This document shows, one piece after another, positions 17,989-28,257 of a stretch of DNA of 64,000 nucleotides. Location: assembly GCA_963281255.1 (NCBI GenBank), contig OY725490.1:6634001-6698000 (forward strand), given 5' to 3'. The position numbers and the translations under genes are program-made. The notes below the pieces were generated by a model. That model was given only the letters and a program-made list of their open reading frames with translations, was not told the origin of the DNA and ran no database searches. Origin of the DNA: Aphrocallistes beatrix. Its lineage: Eukaryota > Porifera > Hexactinellida > Sceptrulophora > Aphrocallistidae. Position 1 is the stretch's first letter, and each line of letters opens with the position of its first letter.

Positions 17989-20484
17989 ATGTCGGATATA
18001 AAGAGCGAATTGGCGGCTAAACGCACCAAGCTGGAGGAGCTCAAGAGGCGGAACAACCCCTCTATGTCCAAGAGCTCTTCTAAGGACTTAACAGCTAGTG
18101 TAGACGAGTCAATCACGGCAAAACAGACAGAAAATCTCTCACAGAAACGATCTGAAATAGACAAGTACGCTTGTATATTAATCAGCCATTGTATATAGTG
18201 GTACAGTATTATGTTGCTCCTCTAGCTTACTCAAGCAATTTGATCTCCCATCCGGTGCCTCACAGTCTGAGGCAGAAGCATCAACAGTGCAATCTTCTCT
18301 CCCTCCCTCCCTCCCACACGCACACAGACCCAAACCAGCTGCCACCTGCTCTGTCAATGTGCTGAACGGAGTGAACATTCTCCCGAAGGATAACGTCAAC
18401 TACTCTAAGTGCACGCAAACCGAGGATTCAGGAGGTAGAATACGGTAGCCTCTTTTAAAGTACAGTCGACTCCGCTTAATAGGACCACTTTTGGTAGGAC
18501 CGGAACAGTTCTCACACATAGAAGCTGATACAAAATATTTTCGGTTATTAAGGTTCTCAGCTTAATCCGGCCAAAATGTCCTCTGACCGATGTGGTTCTA
18601 TTAAGCGGAATCGGCTGTACATTTTCAATCAGGATGTTATAGGTGGATGGAGAGAGGATGAGGACGGGGAACCTCTCCCAGGTAGTCCCATCCGTCCCGA
18701 GACCTTCAACTTGGAGGAAGCAGCTCGGCCAGAGGAAGAGGGGGCAGGGAGAGAGGATGAGAAGTTCCCCTCCCATTCTCAGGTCACCCTGAGTGAGGAG
18801 CAGAGACAGGCGATCATCTCCTCTGAGAGCTTCACCTCCTTCTTCGACTGGTCCACTCGGGTGATGGAGCGAGCTCTCGGAGAGAATAACCGCTCGGCTG
18901 ACATATTCCGCGATTACGGAGGGAAAGAGCAGCTTGATGAAGGACCAATCAAAGACAAGGTAGAAACCTATAAGCGTCAATGGAATTTACTGAATCTTCA
19001 TTGCTTTACTTGCTCAATTTATTTTGCCGCTTAATAATTAGTTCAAATATCCCTGGTCGTATTATCAAATCTGCTGTTTGGGATTCCTACTGATCAAATA
19101 GTATTTCGCTTAGATGTCAATCAACAGAGACTTCTTTGACGATCGTTGGACGCGGAACCGAGTAGTCACCTCGATGGACTGGTCCTCCGCCTACCCAGAG
19201 CTGCTCCTCTCCTCTTACTACACCAATGAGGAGGCTCCGTCGGAACCAGATGGGATAGCGTGCGTGTGGAACTTGAAGTACCAGAAAGAGAGTCCGGAGT
19301 ATGTCTTCCACTGGCAGAGTCCTGTCCTCACGGCCAAGTTCGCCCCCTTCCACCCGAACCTTATCATTGGTTGGTTAATGCAGGAAGTTTTGAGGTGAGT
19401 CGTTCTCATATTTATGGTCCGTTTCTGTCGGTATAGGCGGCTGCTACAGCGGTCAGATCGTGATGTGGGACACTCGCACTCACAAACGGACTCCTGTCCA
19501 GAAGACCATCTTCTCCACCAAGGCACACGTGTACCCTGTCTACTGTCTGGACGTAGTCGGGTCAAAGAATGCTCACAACCTAATCTCCATCTCCAAAGAC
19601 GGGAAGATCTGTTCCTGGAGTTTGGAGAATCTATCACATCCACAGTATCACGTGGAGATCGACTCGAAGGCTGGTGGACAGAAACCACTCTACGCCACTT
19701 CTCTCTCTTTCCCCGTTAATGATGTGAACAGATTCTATATCGGCACTGATGAGAAGAATGCCTACCAGATTGTGCGGCACGGGAACGACCAAGGGAAACT
19801 CGTCACCTTTGAAGGACACAACGGTCCTATCACCGGTATGAAAATGTTTGATGAATAGATTGAAAATATAATTTCATGAAAATATAATTTCATAATGTGA
19901 AATAATTCCTAGACATTGACTGTCATCGAGTTAGCTCGAGTCAGTTCGACTTTTCTTCACTCTTCCTCACGAGCTCAGCAGATTGGAGCGTGAAGCTGTG
20001 GAATGCTAAGCACACAGAGCATGGTAGAGGGGGGAAGGCACTGCACACGTTCGCTCACGGGGTGGACTACGTGTGGGGCGTACAGTGGAGCCCCGTGCAC
20101 CCTGCAGTGTTTGCTAGCATAGACGGAAATGGTGCACTCTACATGTGGAACATCAATCAAGATGTGGAGGTTATTATATTCTATACTTTAGTCCTCCAAG
20201 GGGAATACTTTCAAGTTTTATAAAGCTTGCTCAGAAAATATTTTATTAGCTTTTACGTTTGTTGATGCTAGGTTCCCTCTACCAAGGAGCAAGTCGGTAC
20301 TGCTCTGAACTGCGTAAAGTTCCACACGGAAGGGAGACAGGTGGCTGTGGGGGATGAGAGTGGTAGGATCCATGTCTACAATCTATCTGAGTCTCTGTTC
20401 AATCCGGGAGTGGATGAGTGGGTGAGGCTCGACAATATGCTGGAAGAACTTCAGGCGGGAGACTTAGTCCAGTTGAAGGATTGA
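17989..20484 (+). CDS. DYNC1I: Cytoplasmic dynein 1 intermediate chain, 7 exons
   Basis: Exons 17989-18164, 18226-18434, 18643-18959, 19114-19369, 19437-19835, 19913-20169 and 20272-20484 join in phase to 608 aa. It links dynein heavy chain to light chains and dynactin. The N-terminus [21 protein letters not shown] is the charged helix that binds p150Glued. [14 protein letters not shown] carries the K-x-T-Q-T site for the LC8 light chain. The C-terminal half is a WD40 propeller, with blocks such as [28 protein letters not shown] and [13 protein letters not shown]. The acceptor chosen for exon 3 (after TGTTATAG, 18643) is the one that keeps frame. Intron 2 carries a MITE at 18463. Confidence 0.93.
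18463..18617. mobile_element. pogo/Tigger-like MITE in DYNC1I intron 2, 155 bp
   Basis: The left end CAGTCGACTCCGCTTAATAG and the reverse complement of the right end (CAGCCGATTCCGCTTAATAG) match at 18 of 20 bases. TA flanks both sides (18461-18462 and 18618-18619). It fills most of the intron and ends 25 bp before the splice acceptor. It is non-coding; frames that appear across it and the neighbouring exons are artefacts. Confidence 0.85.
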
Positions 20485-20631
20485 TGAGTTTAATTTAGTA
20501 GAATTGTTCTATAGTGTATGTATTCGTAATGAGATTTATAGTTAATGATTATCCGAATATTATTGTTATGGAAATACATTTGGAACTCTGGAACTCTGAT
20601 TCTAATAGATTCTATTCCAGCATATATTCAA

Positions 20632-21159
20632 ATGGCAGAATTACACATAATCGGCGAGATTGTAAGTGGAACAAACTTCATTTCGCCTAACTTATTCTGT
20701 TCATGGAAACTCTTCTATGGAAATGCGTGGAAAGAATTAGGCGGGGATACGGAAGGTCGGACGCAAGTGGATTTACCTGGCGACAGTTCGACTGCGATAT
20801 TCTCTCACCCGATACAAGTCCACCTAGCGACCAGGGACATCCAGGGCTGGCCTAAGCTGATATTCAGAGTATACCGCGAATGCCTGTTCGGACAGACGGA
20901 ACTGTGCGGGTATGGAGTGACTTATGTGCCTAGCACACCAGGAGTGCATGAGATTAGTTGCCATATTTGGAAACCAGTTGGTACCTTATTACATCAGGTG
21001 CTGGAGTTCTTCATTGGTGGGAGCCCTGAATTGGTCGATGATGACGTCATTCTCTCTGGTACCAATCGACAACGTATCTATACAACTACCACGGGAAAAC
21101 TGAATCTTAGACTTAATATTATAACACGAAACTTTAATCATTTTAACGTCCATATCTAA
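20632..21159 (+). CDS. B9D2: B9 domain-containing protein 2
   Basis: 175 aa, the same length as human B9D2. It belongs to the tectonic-like (MKS) complex of the ciliary transition zone. The protein opens with MAELHIIGEIVSG (human MAEVHVIGQIMGA) and keeps LFCSWKLFYGNAWK, EGRTQVDLP, IFSHPIQVHLATRDIQGWPK, GYGVTYVPSTPGVHE and the terminal RNFNHFNVHI. The ATG at 20632 matches the family start; the frame extends upstream only through non-ATG codons, and CTATTCCAG at 20622-20630 could be a 5'-UTR splice acceptor. It starts 147 bp after DYNC1I. Confidence 0.95.
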   Translation: MAELHIIGEIVSGTNFISPNLFCSWKLFYGNAWKELGGDTEGRTQVDLPGDSSTAIFSHPIQVHLATRDIQGWPKLIFRVYRECLFGQTELCGYGVTYVPSTPGVHEISCHIWKPVGTLLHQVLEFFIGGSPELVDDDVILSGTNRQRIYTTTTGKLNLRLNIITRNFNHFNVHI

Positions 21160-21847
21160 GTGTGTGAGATATCACTTGTTATTCTACCTCATTTTAGGCT
21201 CTTTATGATAGTAAAGTACACTCATTCAGGTAATAAGATAAACAAACCACAGAGTTTATTTATTGTTACGCCTTGATATCTAGTTTCTGCGTGTCATAGA
21301 GTCTAGACTTCAATACGCCTTCTCTATTCACCCAGTCATATTAAGTATAATACCTTTATTGCGCTTCTTAACATATGCTGTGCCATTGTCTTGGTTTCAA
21401 CTATGACCACGTTTCAATGCATACTATTATTGTTTAATATACGCCGCCTTTACATATATACTGAGAAAGTACCAATTATGTTCAGATCTTTATTTACTGG
21501 CATTAATTTACCATTTAAATACATAGTTAGTGGATTATTCGTTGTTAATGAAATTTGAGTATAGTTGTAATGAAATGAGCTAGAAATATTGGAAGCTCTA
21601 TTACGCTTCCATAGCGACCAAGTTCGTATGAAGTTATGGTATTATATAATCTGTCGTGTATATTATTAGCTATAAAGTGCATTTTGTAGGCTTAATTTCT
21701 ATTATTAATAAACCACTAATTATAGAACAGTACAAAATATTATTTTGCGATCTGACCACCACGATTTTAATCACGGACATATATAAGTACTATTCCAATA
21801 ATACATCATAATTTCTTTCTTTCAATATTAGTTTTTGATAATTCACA
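21160..21847. other. Intergenic spacer before the receptor phosphatase
   Basis: 688 bp, AT-rich. It should hold the B9D2 3' UTR and the promoter of the next gene. I see no open frame of substance, element ends or RNA structure. Confidence 0.5.
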
Positions 21848-24800
21848 ATGATCTTGTTGAAACTCTCCTTGCTTTTCTCATTTGCACTAATTCGCTTCGG
21901 TTTCTCCCTGCCTGTTATATCGGTTGAGATGTCTGGGAATTTCGTTGTTTTTACAGCGCCATTTCTTGTACTGAATTCAGGTGAAACACGGATTAAATGT
22001 GATGATGATCCTGGAAGCTCTCCACTCTGGGTTGATCCCAATAGAAGCCCTGTTATCGTACTGACCACGCCTTCTCCTAGTTATAGAGTTTTCGTTACAA
22101 CTAACACAAGCGAAGGTTCTTCCATTTTAACTTTTAGGGATAACGGTATTTCAAGTGATATGGAAGGAACTTATGACTGCTCTGTTGGCACAACAAGGAC
22201 GATGCTACCGATATTCGTAATGACACCGTTTCTCGATCCAATTACCTTCACTCCACCTGGTCCTTCCGCTATGATATCTCTAGGAGCTGGGATTTCCACC
22301 ATTACTTGCGCGACCACTGGGTACCCTGCTCCTACCATCACACTGAATGATACACAGAATAGAATCGCGACTCAGATGTCTACATCCCCACTCACTCTTG
22401 ACCTCACGACAATCACCCCATCTGTCTATTCACTGGTTTGTTACGCAGAAAATAGCTATACTCAAACCACTTCAACGCTCCAACTCACTCTCCTCCCACG
22501 CACAGAGATCCTACTGACTCCAGTTCAGTTCCTAACTGCACCTTCTAACAACCAATTCATTTCAACAGCCGACACTGGCAGTCCCTCGTACGCTATCCGT
22601 GTGGGTTCTGCTTTCAACCTCTCGTGCCCTTTCACAGCGGCCCAATTACCCGATCCAATAATCTGGACGTTTCCTCTCCCTTCAGGCATGACAAGTTCTT
22701 CTAACTCTGACATCCTCATTTCCTCTCTGACAATAGAGCATGCTGGCACCTACACCTGTGGGTATCAGTCTCAAAACGTCACTCTCCTACTGATCCCTAC
22801 TTCCTATAGGGTGCTGTTTCAGCGAGAGAGTCAATCGACAATGGTGGTACCGGAAAGGGTGTATTTGATATCACAATTGGAAACGGTCTCATTTCTATGC
22901 ATCGGAAGTAACAGCACGGATCTAGCGACAGAAGGATGGTTTTACCCGCCTAATATCATGTCAGGTGTTCGGATAACAGGGGAATATAGTGGCGTATCTT
23001 CTAACAATTCAGAAAGCACTGTCTCGTATAGGCTCATATTCAATCGCGCGTCTACTAATCTAACCGGTAATTATTCCTGTATGGTCAGAGATGAGAATGG
23101 AGTATTGAATGAAGTGAAAGTTAATGTTAACATTACTGCAATGGCAATTTTGCCTACAACAACTCCTCCAACTACTCCTACGATCTCATTGAATAACACT
23201 GATTCTGTTATCAATAATGCAACCGTATCGAATCCAGTAACAATTCCTATGAACACTTCTATCCCAGGAAATATGACGAATTCCACTGTTAATCCTTCTC
23301 CCGTTGTATCTGGATTGACCTCAACACAACTCGCGCTAACAATCGCAGTAATAATAATCTTCTTAGCCGTTCTAGCGATGGCTGTGACTGTGTGTGTATG
23401 CTGCTTCTTTGGATTCCGCGTTTTACGTCGGAACGAAGTGAAAAGCAAATCAGAGGAAGAATTGCAACCACACGAAATGTCAGTTTATACACAACCTATA
23501 AACCGGAATCAATTCAATGGTACGTACCGGAAATTCTCATCAGAAGGTAATCTAGGATTTTCGGAACAATTCAAGAAACTGCCAACAGATCCTGAAAAAC
23601 CGACTGAAACCGCTGCCCTCAAGGATAATGCGGAAATGAACAGAGATGGTTCCGTTTTGCCGTTCGACGAATCTCGAGTGGTTCTCTCTCCTGATGACAT
23701 GGGGTCTGATTATATTAATGCTAGCTTCATTAATGGCGCCTTTATCGCGAATCGTTACATCGCAGCGCAAGCGCCTTTAGAAGATTTCGTGGATCACTTT
23801 TGGCGGATGATTTGGGAGAATGACGTTCGTGTCATCGTGATGCTGACCAAGCTTTCAGAGCGTGGCTGCAACATGTGCCATCAGTATTGGCCCAGCTCCA
23901 GACCCACTCAGACCTACGGGCTTATCATCGTGGACATTTTGGAAGTAGTTGAGTTGAGACACTGCATCATACAGACGTTTAAGATTAAACGAATGTTTGA
24001 AGGAAGAAGTCATGTTGTGAAGTATTTCCAGTTCTTATCCTGGCCGGAGAATTCCGTGCCAGAGTTCCCAACATCTGTCATTACATTCACGAAGCGGATT
24101 CGTAACTACGTCAAAGAGAATAGAATCGATTCTCCGATCCTCGTGCATTGTAACTTAGGCATTGGAAGGACAGGTGCTTGGATTGCTATTGACTTTCTGT
24201 GGGATAAACTAGAATGGGATAACTCCAGTATTGATATCCACGCGTGCTGCTCTCTGCTGAATGTTCAGCGTAAGAAGTTGATTCAACACATCACTCAGTA
24301 CATGTTCATACACAAAACGATGAAGGAACTGATGGAGACAGGCAATACTGAGTTTGATATGGAGGTGTTTCAGCAGAAATTTCAAGAGAAAATCATGTCA
24401 GTGCATAATAACGAGAACCTGTTGGTGAGAGAGTTCAAATTGCTCGACATAGATTATAATTCTGACCAATTCCGTAGTGGACAAGACCCTGAAAACAGGA
24501 GTAAGAATAGGTACTCGGAGTGTATCCCCATAGAAGAGCACCGTGTCATCTTGCCTAAAAAGAGCGGTGATATTTATTCGGATTATATCAACGCTTCTTA
24601 TATCGATGGACATGTGCGTACGCTTCAATTCATCGTGACTCAATCACCTTCGAAAGCTAATTTGGAAGATTTCTGGAAAATGGTTCTTCTCACACGGTCA
24701 GAAGTGATGGTGATGTTCCCCTCCCCAACTAAAGGGGCCTCTAGCCGTCGAGGAAGCATTTACTACCCTTCCCTCCGTTCTGAGGAGAGCGTGGGCATCT

Positions 24801-25237
24801 ACACTATCAATACGCTTCTTGAAAACTTGTGTGATGGATTTCATTACAGGGTGATAGGTGTGAAGAATAGACAGGACAACACCTACCTCAATTTACACCA
24901 CTTCCAATTCATGGGGTTACCGAGTCACTGTGCAGACCTAGTGGCTGGTTATCAAGCCATGCACCGGATGCTGCACTCAGTGAGGGAGAAGTCGTACGAG
25001 GTTACGAAAGGAGGACCCATCACTGTCCATTGTTCCTCAGGCTGTGGTTGGAGTGCTGTGTTTGTCTCTTTGTTCATTCTCTTTGAGCGTTTAGAGAAAG
25101 ACTCGTGTATCGATGTGTTTCAAACCGTCAAATCTCTCCGTTTACAACGCCCCCTCATGGTGCAGACCTTAGAACAGTATGAATACATCCACAGAGCTGT
25201 CCTAGAGAAGTTCTATCCTACATTGGCTCATTACTGA
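21848..25237 (+). CDS. Receptor-type protein tyrosine phosphatase, Ig-like ectodomain, two PTP domains
   Basis: 1129 aa, intronless. A signal peptide (about 1-21) leads into Ig-like repeats with spaced cysteines and YxC strands (TYDCSVG, YSLVCYAE, TYTCGYQ, NYSCMVR), then a Ser/Thr/Pro-rich stalk and a TM segment at about 498-523. D1 has the active-site loop H767-C768-NLGIG-R774, so Cys and Arg are kept. Its WPD loop reads W732-P733-E734, and the pTyr loop KNRY is MNRD (Asp at 600). D2 keeps KNRY but its signature loop is HCSSGCGW: W1068 replaces the essential Arg and the WPD loop is GLPSHC, so D2 is a pseudophosphatase. It dephosphorylates, or only binds, phosphotyrosine proteins at the plasma membrane. 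The exact RPTP subtype is not assignable. Confidence 0.92.
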   Translation: MILLKLSLLFSFALIRFGFSLPVISVEMSGNFVVFTAPFLVLNSGETRIKCDDDPGSSPLWVDPNRSPVIVLTTPSPSYRVFVTTNTSEGSSILTFRDNGISSDMEGTYDCSVGTTRTMLPIFVMTPFLDPITFTPPGPSAMISLGAGISTITCATTGYPAPTITLNDTQNRIATQMSTSPLTLDLTTITPSVYSLVCYAENSYTQTTSTLQLTLLPRTEILLTPVQFLTAPSNNQFISTADTGSPSYAIRVGSAFNLSCPFTAAQLPDPIIWTFPLPSGMTSSSNSDILISSLTIEHAGTYTCGYQSQNVTLLLIPTSYRVLFQRESQSTMVVPERVYLISQLETVSFLCIGSNSTDLATEGWFYPPNIMSGVRITGEYSGVSSNNSESTVSYRLIFNRASTNLTGNYSCMVRDENGVLNEVKVNVNITAMAILPTTTPPTTPTISLNNTDSVINNATVSNPVTIPMNTSIPGNMTNSTVNPSPVVSGLTSTQLALTIAVIIIFLAVLAMAVTVCVCCFFGFRVLRRNEVKSKSEEELQPHEMSVYTQPINRNQFNGTYRKFSSEGNLGFSEQFKKLPTDPEKPTETAALKDNAEMNRDGSVLPFDESRVVLSPDDMGSDYINASFINGAFIANRYIAAQAPLEDFVDHFWRMIWENDVRVIVMLTKLSERGCNMCHQYWPSSRPTQTYGLIIVDILEVVELRHCIIQTFKIKRMFEGRSHVVKYFQFLSWPENSVPEFPTSVITFTKRIRNYVKENRIDSPILVHCNLGIGRTGAWIAIDFLWDKLEWDNSSIDIHACCSLLNVQRKKLIQHITQYMFIHKTMKELMETGNTEFDMEVFQQKFQEKIMSVHNNENLLVREFKLLDIDYNSDQFRSGQDPENRSKNRYSECIPIEEHRVILPKKSGDIYSDYINASYIDGHVRTLQFIVTQSPSKANLEDFWKMVLLTRSEVMVMFPSPTKGASSRRGSIYYPSLRSEESVGIYTINTLLENLCDGFHYRVIGVKNRQDNTYLNLHHFQFMGLPSHCADLVAGYQAMHRMLHSVREKSYEVTKGGPITVHCSSGCGWSAVFVSLFILFERLEKDSCIDVFQTVKSLRLQRPLMVQTLEQYEYIHRAVLEKFYPTLAHY

Positions 25238-25539
25238 CACATGAATTCTTTTTCAAATCGCATCACACCGCTTTTTGTATTTTCAAATGCATCAACAGTG
25301 TATTGTACTTTGTTGTATATAGACCAATGTTGAGTTTGATTCTTTCAACTAATAATTGTATATTTTGATTCTTATTATAAAATTGTATATGATGTAGAAT
25401 TAATTTTGTGTATGCACCCTCTGATTGATATATTTTAATGAAAAATAATAACACACAAACTTTTCATTTTACTGTAGGGTCAACCAACATTCTTTGTTAC
25501 AAAATATTTTTACCATGGGTTTGATTTATCATATGATTC
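25238..25539. other. Spacer between phosphatase and VPS72
   Basis: 302 bp, AT-rich, with no feature I can support beyond the expected UTRs. Confidence 0.5.
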
Positions 25540-26727
25540 ATGAACTTTGTACCCAGCATGTCACAGGAATATGCGTCCAGCGAGAGTGGTAGCATTCGGC
25601 GCTCAGTTCGATCGACCGCAGGCAACCGACTTAGAGAACTGATCAGACTAGAGTTGAAGAAAAAACAGAATGAACGCTACCTCCAAGATACATTCGAAGG
25701 GTTGCAATCTTGTGGTGGTAAAGAAGGTGTTGCGGTCTTAATATCCGAGAACAATACATTCCCAGACGATGAATCGGAGTATTCGACAGAAGAATCTTCC
25801 GAAGATATCGTCGATTCCGATTTTATTGATGATGTGAGTGGAGAAGATAACACTTCTGAACAGGAGAATGAACAGGAGCCGGAAATGAAAAAGAAACGGA
25901 TGAGTACACGATTGCTAAAGCGCTCTAAAAGCGCGCCCAGTAAACCTACCGCCACCAGCTTGAGTCCCAACGAAGTGAAGGACAAGATTCTAAGGAAATC
26001 TAAGTCGAAAGAAAACTCGAAGGAGAAGTCTGAGCTCACTCCAACAGAAGGTTTGAAATATGTTCTATTGTTCGTTTAAATAAATACATAAATAAATAAT
26101 TTATGGTTTTAAGGTACGAGGAGATCTAAGCGCGCTTCTACTCGACAGAGAACCGAGGAGGCAAGACAAAAACAGATCACTGACTCGAAAGATAGGCAAG
26201 ACCGCATGTCAAGTGTGAAAAACCGCAAAACTAACATCAAACCGCTCAGTCAAGAACAGTTATTCAAAGAAGCAGAACAGACCGAGAAGCTCAACACTGC
26301 ATCACTGAAAACCTACCTCGAAATGCAAATTCAGAAGAAGAGGTTTGTAAACCGAAAGAAACATGCCATTTCCGGTCCCTTCATTCGCTACCTCTCAACT
26401 TCTCGACCGCCCAATGACACCCTACGCACCAGGAAACAACACGCACTCGCCTCCTCAGGAAATGCCGCTCGTGTAGTCAACCTGATCATCCACAGCCACC
26501 CCGAGGAATCACCCGCGTTTTTTCGCGCCTCTTCGAGTAAGCCTGTCCACCAATTGTGTCCAGTCACAGGTTTACCCGCCAAATACAGGGACCCGCTCAC
26601 CAAACTCCCGTATCATAATGCAGAAGCTTTTAAGACTATTCGCGCGAATTTCGCGAAAGAAGAAGAAGAAAAATATTCGTCAAGATTAAACGCACTCAAA
26701 GATATTTTGAATGAGAAAGACTTATAG
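25540..26727 (+). CDS. VPS72: VPS72 / YL1, H2A.Z chaperone subunit, 2 exons
   Basis: Exons 25540-26050 and 26114-26727 join in phase 1 to 374 aa. YL1 binds the histone variant H2A.Z and is part of SRCAP and TIP60 remodelling complexes. The N-terminus has RSTAGNRLRELIRLE (human RKTAGNRLSGLLEAE), followed by an acidic H2A.Z-binding stretch with VDSDFIDD. The middle is Lys/Arg-rich. PLSQEQLFKEAEQTEKLNTASL matches the human LTQEELLREAKLTEEINLRSL, and the YL1-C domain CPVTGLPAKYRDPLTKLPY is near the end. Either the ATG at 25540 or the one at 25558 could be the start. Confidence 0.94.
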
Positions 26728-27020
26728 TTTAGCAATATTCTAAATCACCTTATAAGTTATTATTAATAAATAAAGTTATTGAAACGCACAGCAAAAGTAG
26801 CTACAGATTAACTATCGGACGTTACTGGTTTTAAATTTAACTGCGACTAAATCTTGTTTTAATAGAGAAACTTTTAGGTAAAGTCCCTATCCCTTGTCAA
26901 GCCATGGTATAAAGGAGATTGCGTTGCATTTGTGCAATAGTCTCATAAAATTTCTCGATAAAACCTCTATTAAGTACTGGGTAATCTGAATATTCTTTAT
27001 CTTGAAATTAGCTAATTTGA

Positions 27021-27284
27021 ATGAGCAGAATATCGGTTCCAATAATTTTCTTCGCTAAATCCCGTGACCTAGTAAAGAAAGAACAGGCTCAGATATCTGT
27101 CCCGAACCCTATATCTTATTCAGATCTGAAAAAGCTTATTTTAGCTCTCTTCCCCGAGCTAGCTCCCATAAAGAAAAGTTTTTTCATAGCTCTCAATCAG
27201 GAATACCTCAAAGCAGGCCAGAAAGAGATACACATCAAACCGGAAGATATCCTCGCGATCATCCCTCCTATCAGCGGTGGGTAG
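27021..27284 (+). CDS. MOCS2: Molybdopterin synthase small subunit (MOCS2A)
   Basis: 87 aa. A MoaD-type ubiquitin-like sulfur carrier ending in ILAIIPPISGG; the C-terminal Gly-Gly is thiocarboxylated and donates sulfur to precursor Z in molybdenum cofactor synthesis. The start at 27021 gives the expected length. The stop codon (27282-27284) is followed after two bases by the ATG of the large subunit, so both are probably translated from one mRNA, as from the overlapping frames of human MOCS2. Confidence 0.95.
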   Translation: MSRISVPIIFFAKSRDLVKKEQAQISVPNPISYSDLKKLILALFPELAPIKKSFFIALNQEYLKAGQKEIHIKPEDILAIIPPISGG

Positions 27285-27286
27285 AC

Positions 27287-27826
27287 ATGTCGAATTTCCT
27301 CAAACTTTCTAGAAACCCTATCTCCGTATCTGATGTATATAAAGAGGTGGGAAAACAATAGTTTTAAGAAATAGCTGTGCATTTGTTTTGATGTATTTTT
27401 ATATGTAAAGAATTTTTTTATACAATTTTTACATATTTTCAGGTTGAAAGTCCGAGTTGTGGTGGCGTAAGTGTGTTTGTTGGCACGACGAGAGACCATT
27501 TTGATGGCAAACTTGTGGTCAAGTTAGAGTATGAATCCTATGAAGAGATGGCTCTGAAGGAAATTCAGAAAATATGTGTGAAAATTCGAGATAAATGGGA
27601 TGTGAATAATATCGCAATTATACATCGACTTGGTGAAGTGCCGGTTGGAGAAATTGGAGTCGCGATTGCGATTTCATCTACTCATCGCGAAAACGCGATC
27701 AAGAGTGTGGAATTCGCGATAGACAATCTCAAGCTAACTGTTCCCATTTGGAAGAAGGAGGTCTATGGAGACGGGAGCTCTTCTTGGAAACAGAATTGTG
27801 AAGGGTGTGACCAGACGAGCCAATAA
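27287..27826 (+). CDS. MOCS2: Molybdopterin synthase large subunit (MOCS2B), 2 exons
   Basis: Exons 27287-27346 and 27443-27826 give 147 aa. The MoaE-type catalytic subunit pairs with MOCS2A. Visible blocks are [45 protein letters not shown] and VPIWKKEVY, where the KKE lysines lie at the active site in this family. The 20-codon first exon begins 2 nt after the MOCS2A stop and ends in GAG|GTGGGA; the acceptor is TTTTCAG. The arrangement needs reinitiation or leaky scanning on a shared transcript. Confidence 0.94.
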
Positions 27827-28257
27827 TACAACTCGAACTTTCAATTAAATTTCAATATTTATGTACTTGAGATAGGGTTTCTATTGCTGTGTATTTTCAT
27901 TATATATGTCTTATTATACATACAGTGGAATTCGCTTATTAACAACTCGAGTTTTGTTCACAAAGAGGTTGCTAATAAGCGAAGTTGCTAATAGGGGAAC
28001 ATAATCAATACAATATATATACCTGGTACCTGAAAACTGGTTGCTAATAGAGCAATATTGCTATTAAGAGAGTTGCTAATAAGCGAACTCAACTGTATAT
28101 GATATTAATTTCTGGGGATATTAGACTCAATGAGGGAGAGAGAGAGAGGAAGAGTAGGAAGTTGATTTTGATACACCACATGTTCCAGGGCAAAGCTACC
28201 TTTACTATGCTCCACTTCAATTCATTTTTTAGATCATTTAATTTATTGTAGGAATTG
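27827..28257. other. Spacer with MITE and GA-rich repeat
   Basis: 431 bp between MOCS2B and the vezatin-like gene. It contains the MITE at 27923-28095 and a short (GA)n run at about 28135-28155. Nothing else is supported. Confidence 0.6.
27923..28095. mobile_element. pogo/Tigger-like MITE, 173 bp
   Basis: The left end CAGTGGAATTCGCTTATTAA and the reverse complement of the right end (CAGTTGAGTTCGCTTATTAG) are closely related, with TA at both flanks (27921-27922 and 28096-28097). The inner motif TTGCTAATAAGCGAA repeats in both orientations. Non-coding. Confidence 0.85.

Noticed and set aside
18405-18980. 191-codon antisense frame
   Set aside because: It runs across DYNC1I exons and the MITE at 18463; no protein features, clearly a shadow.
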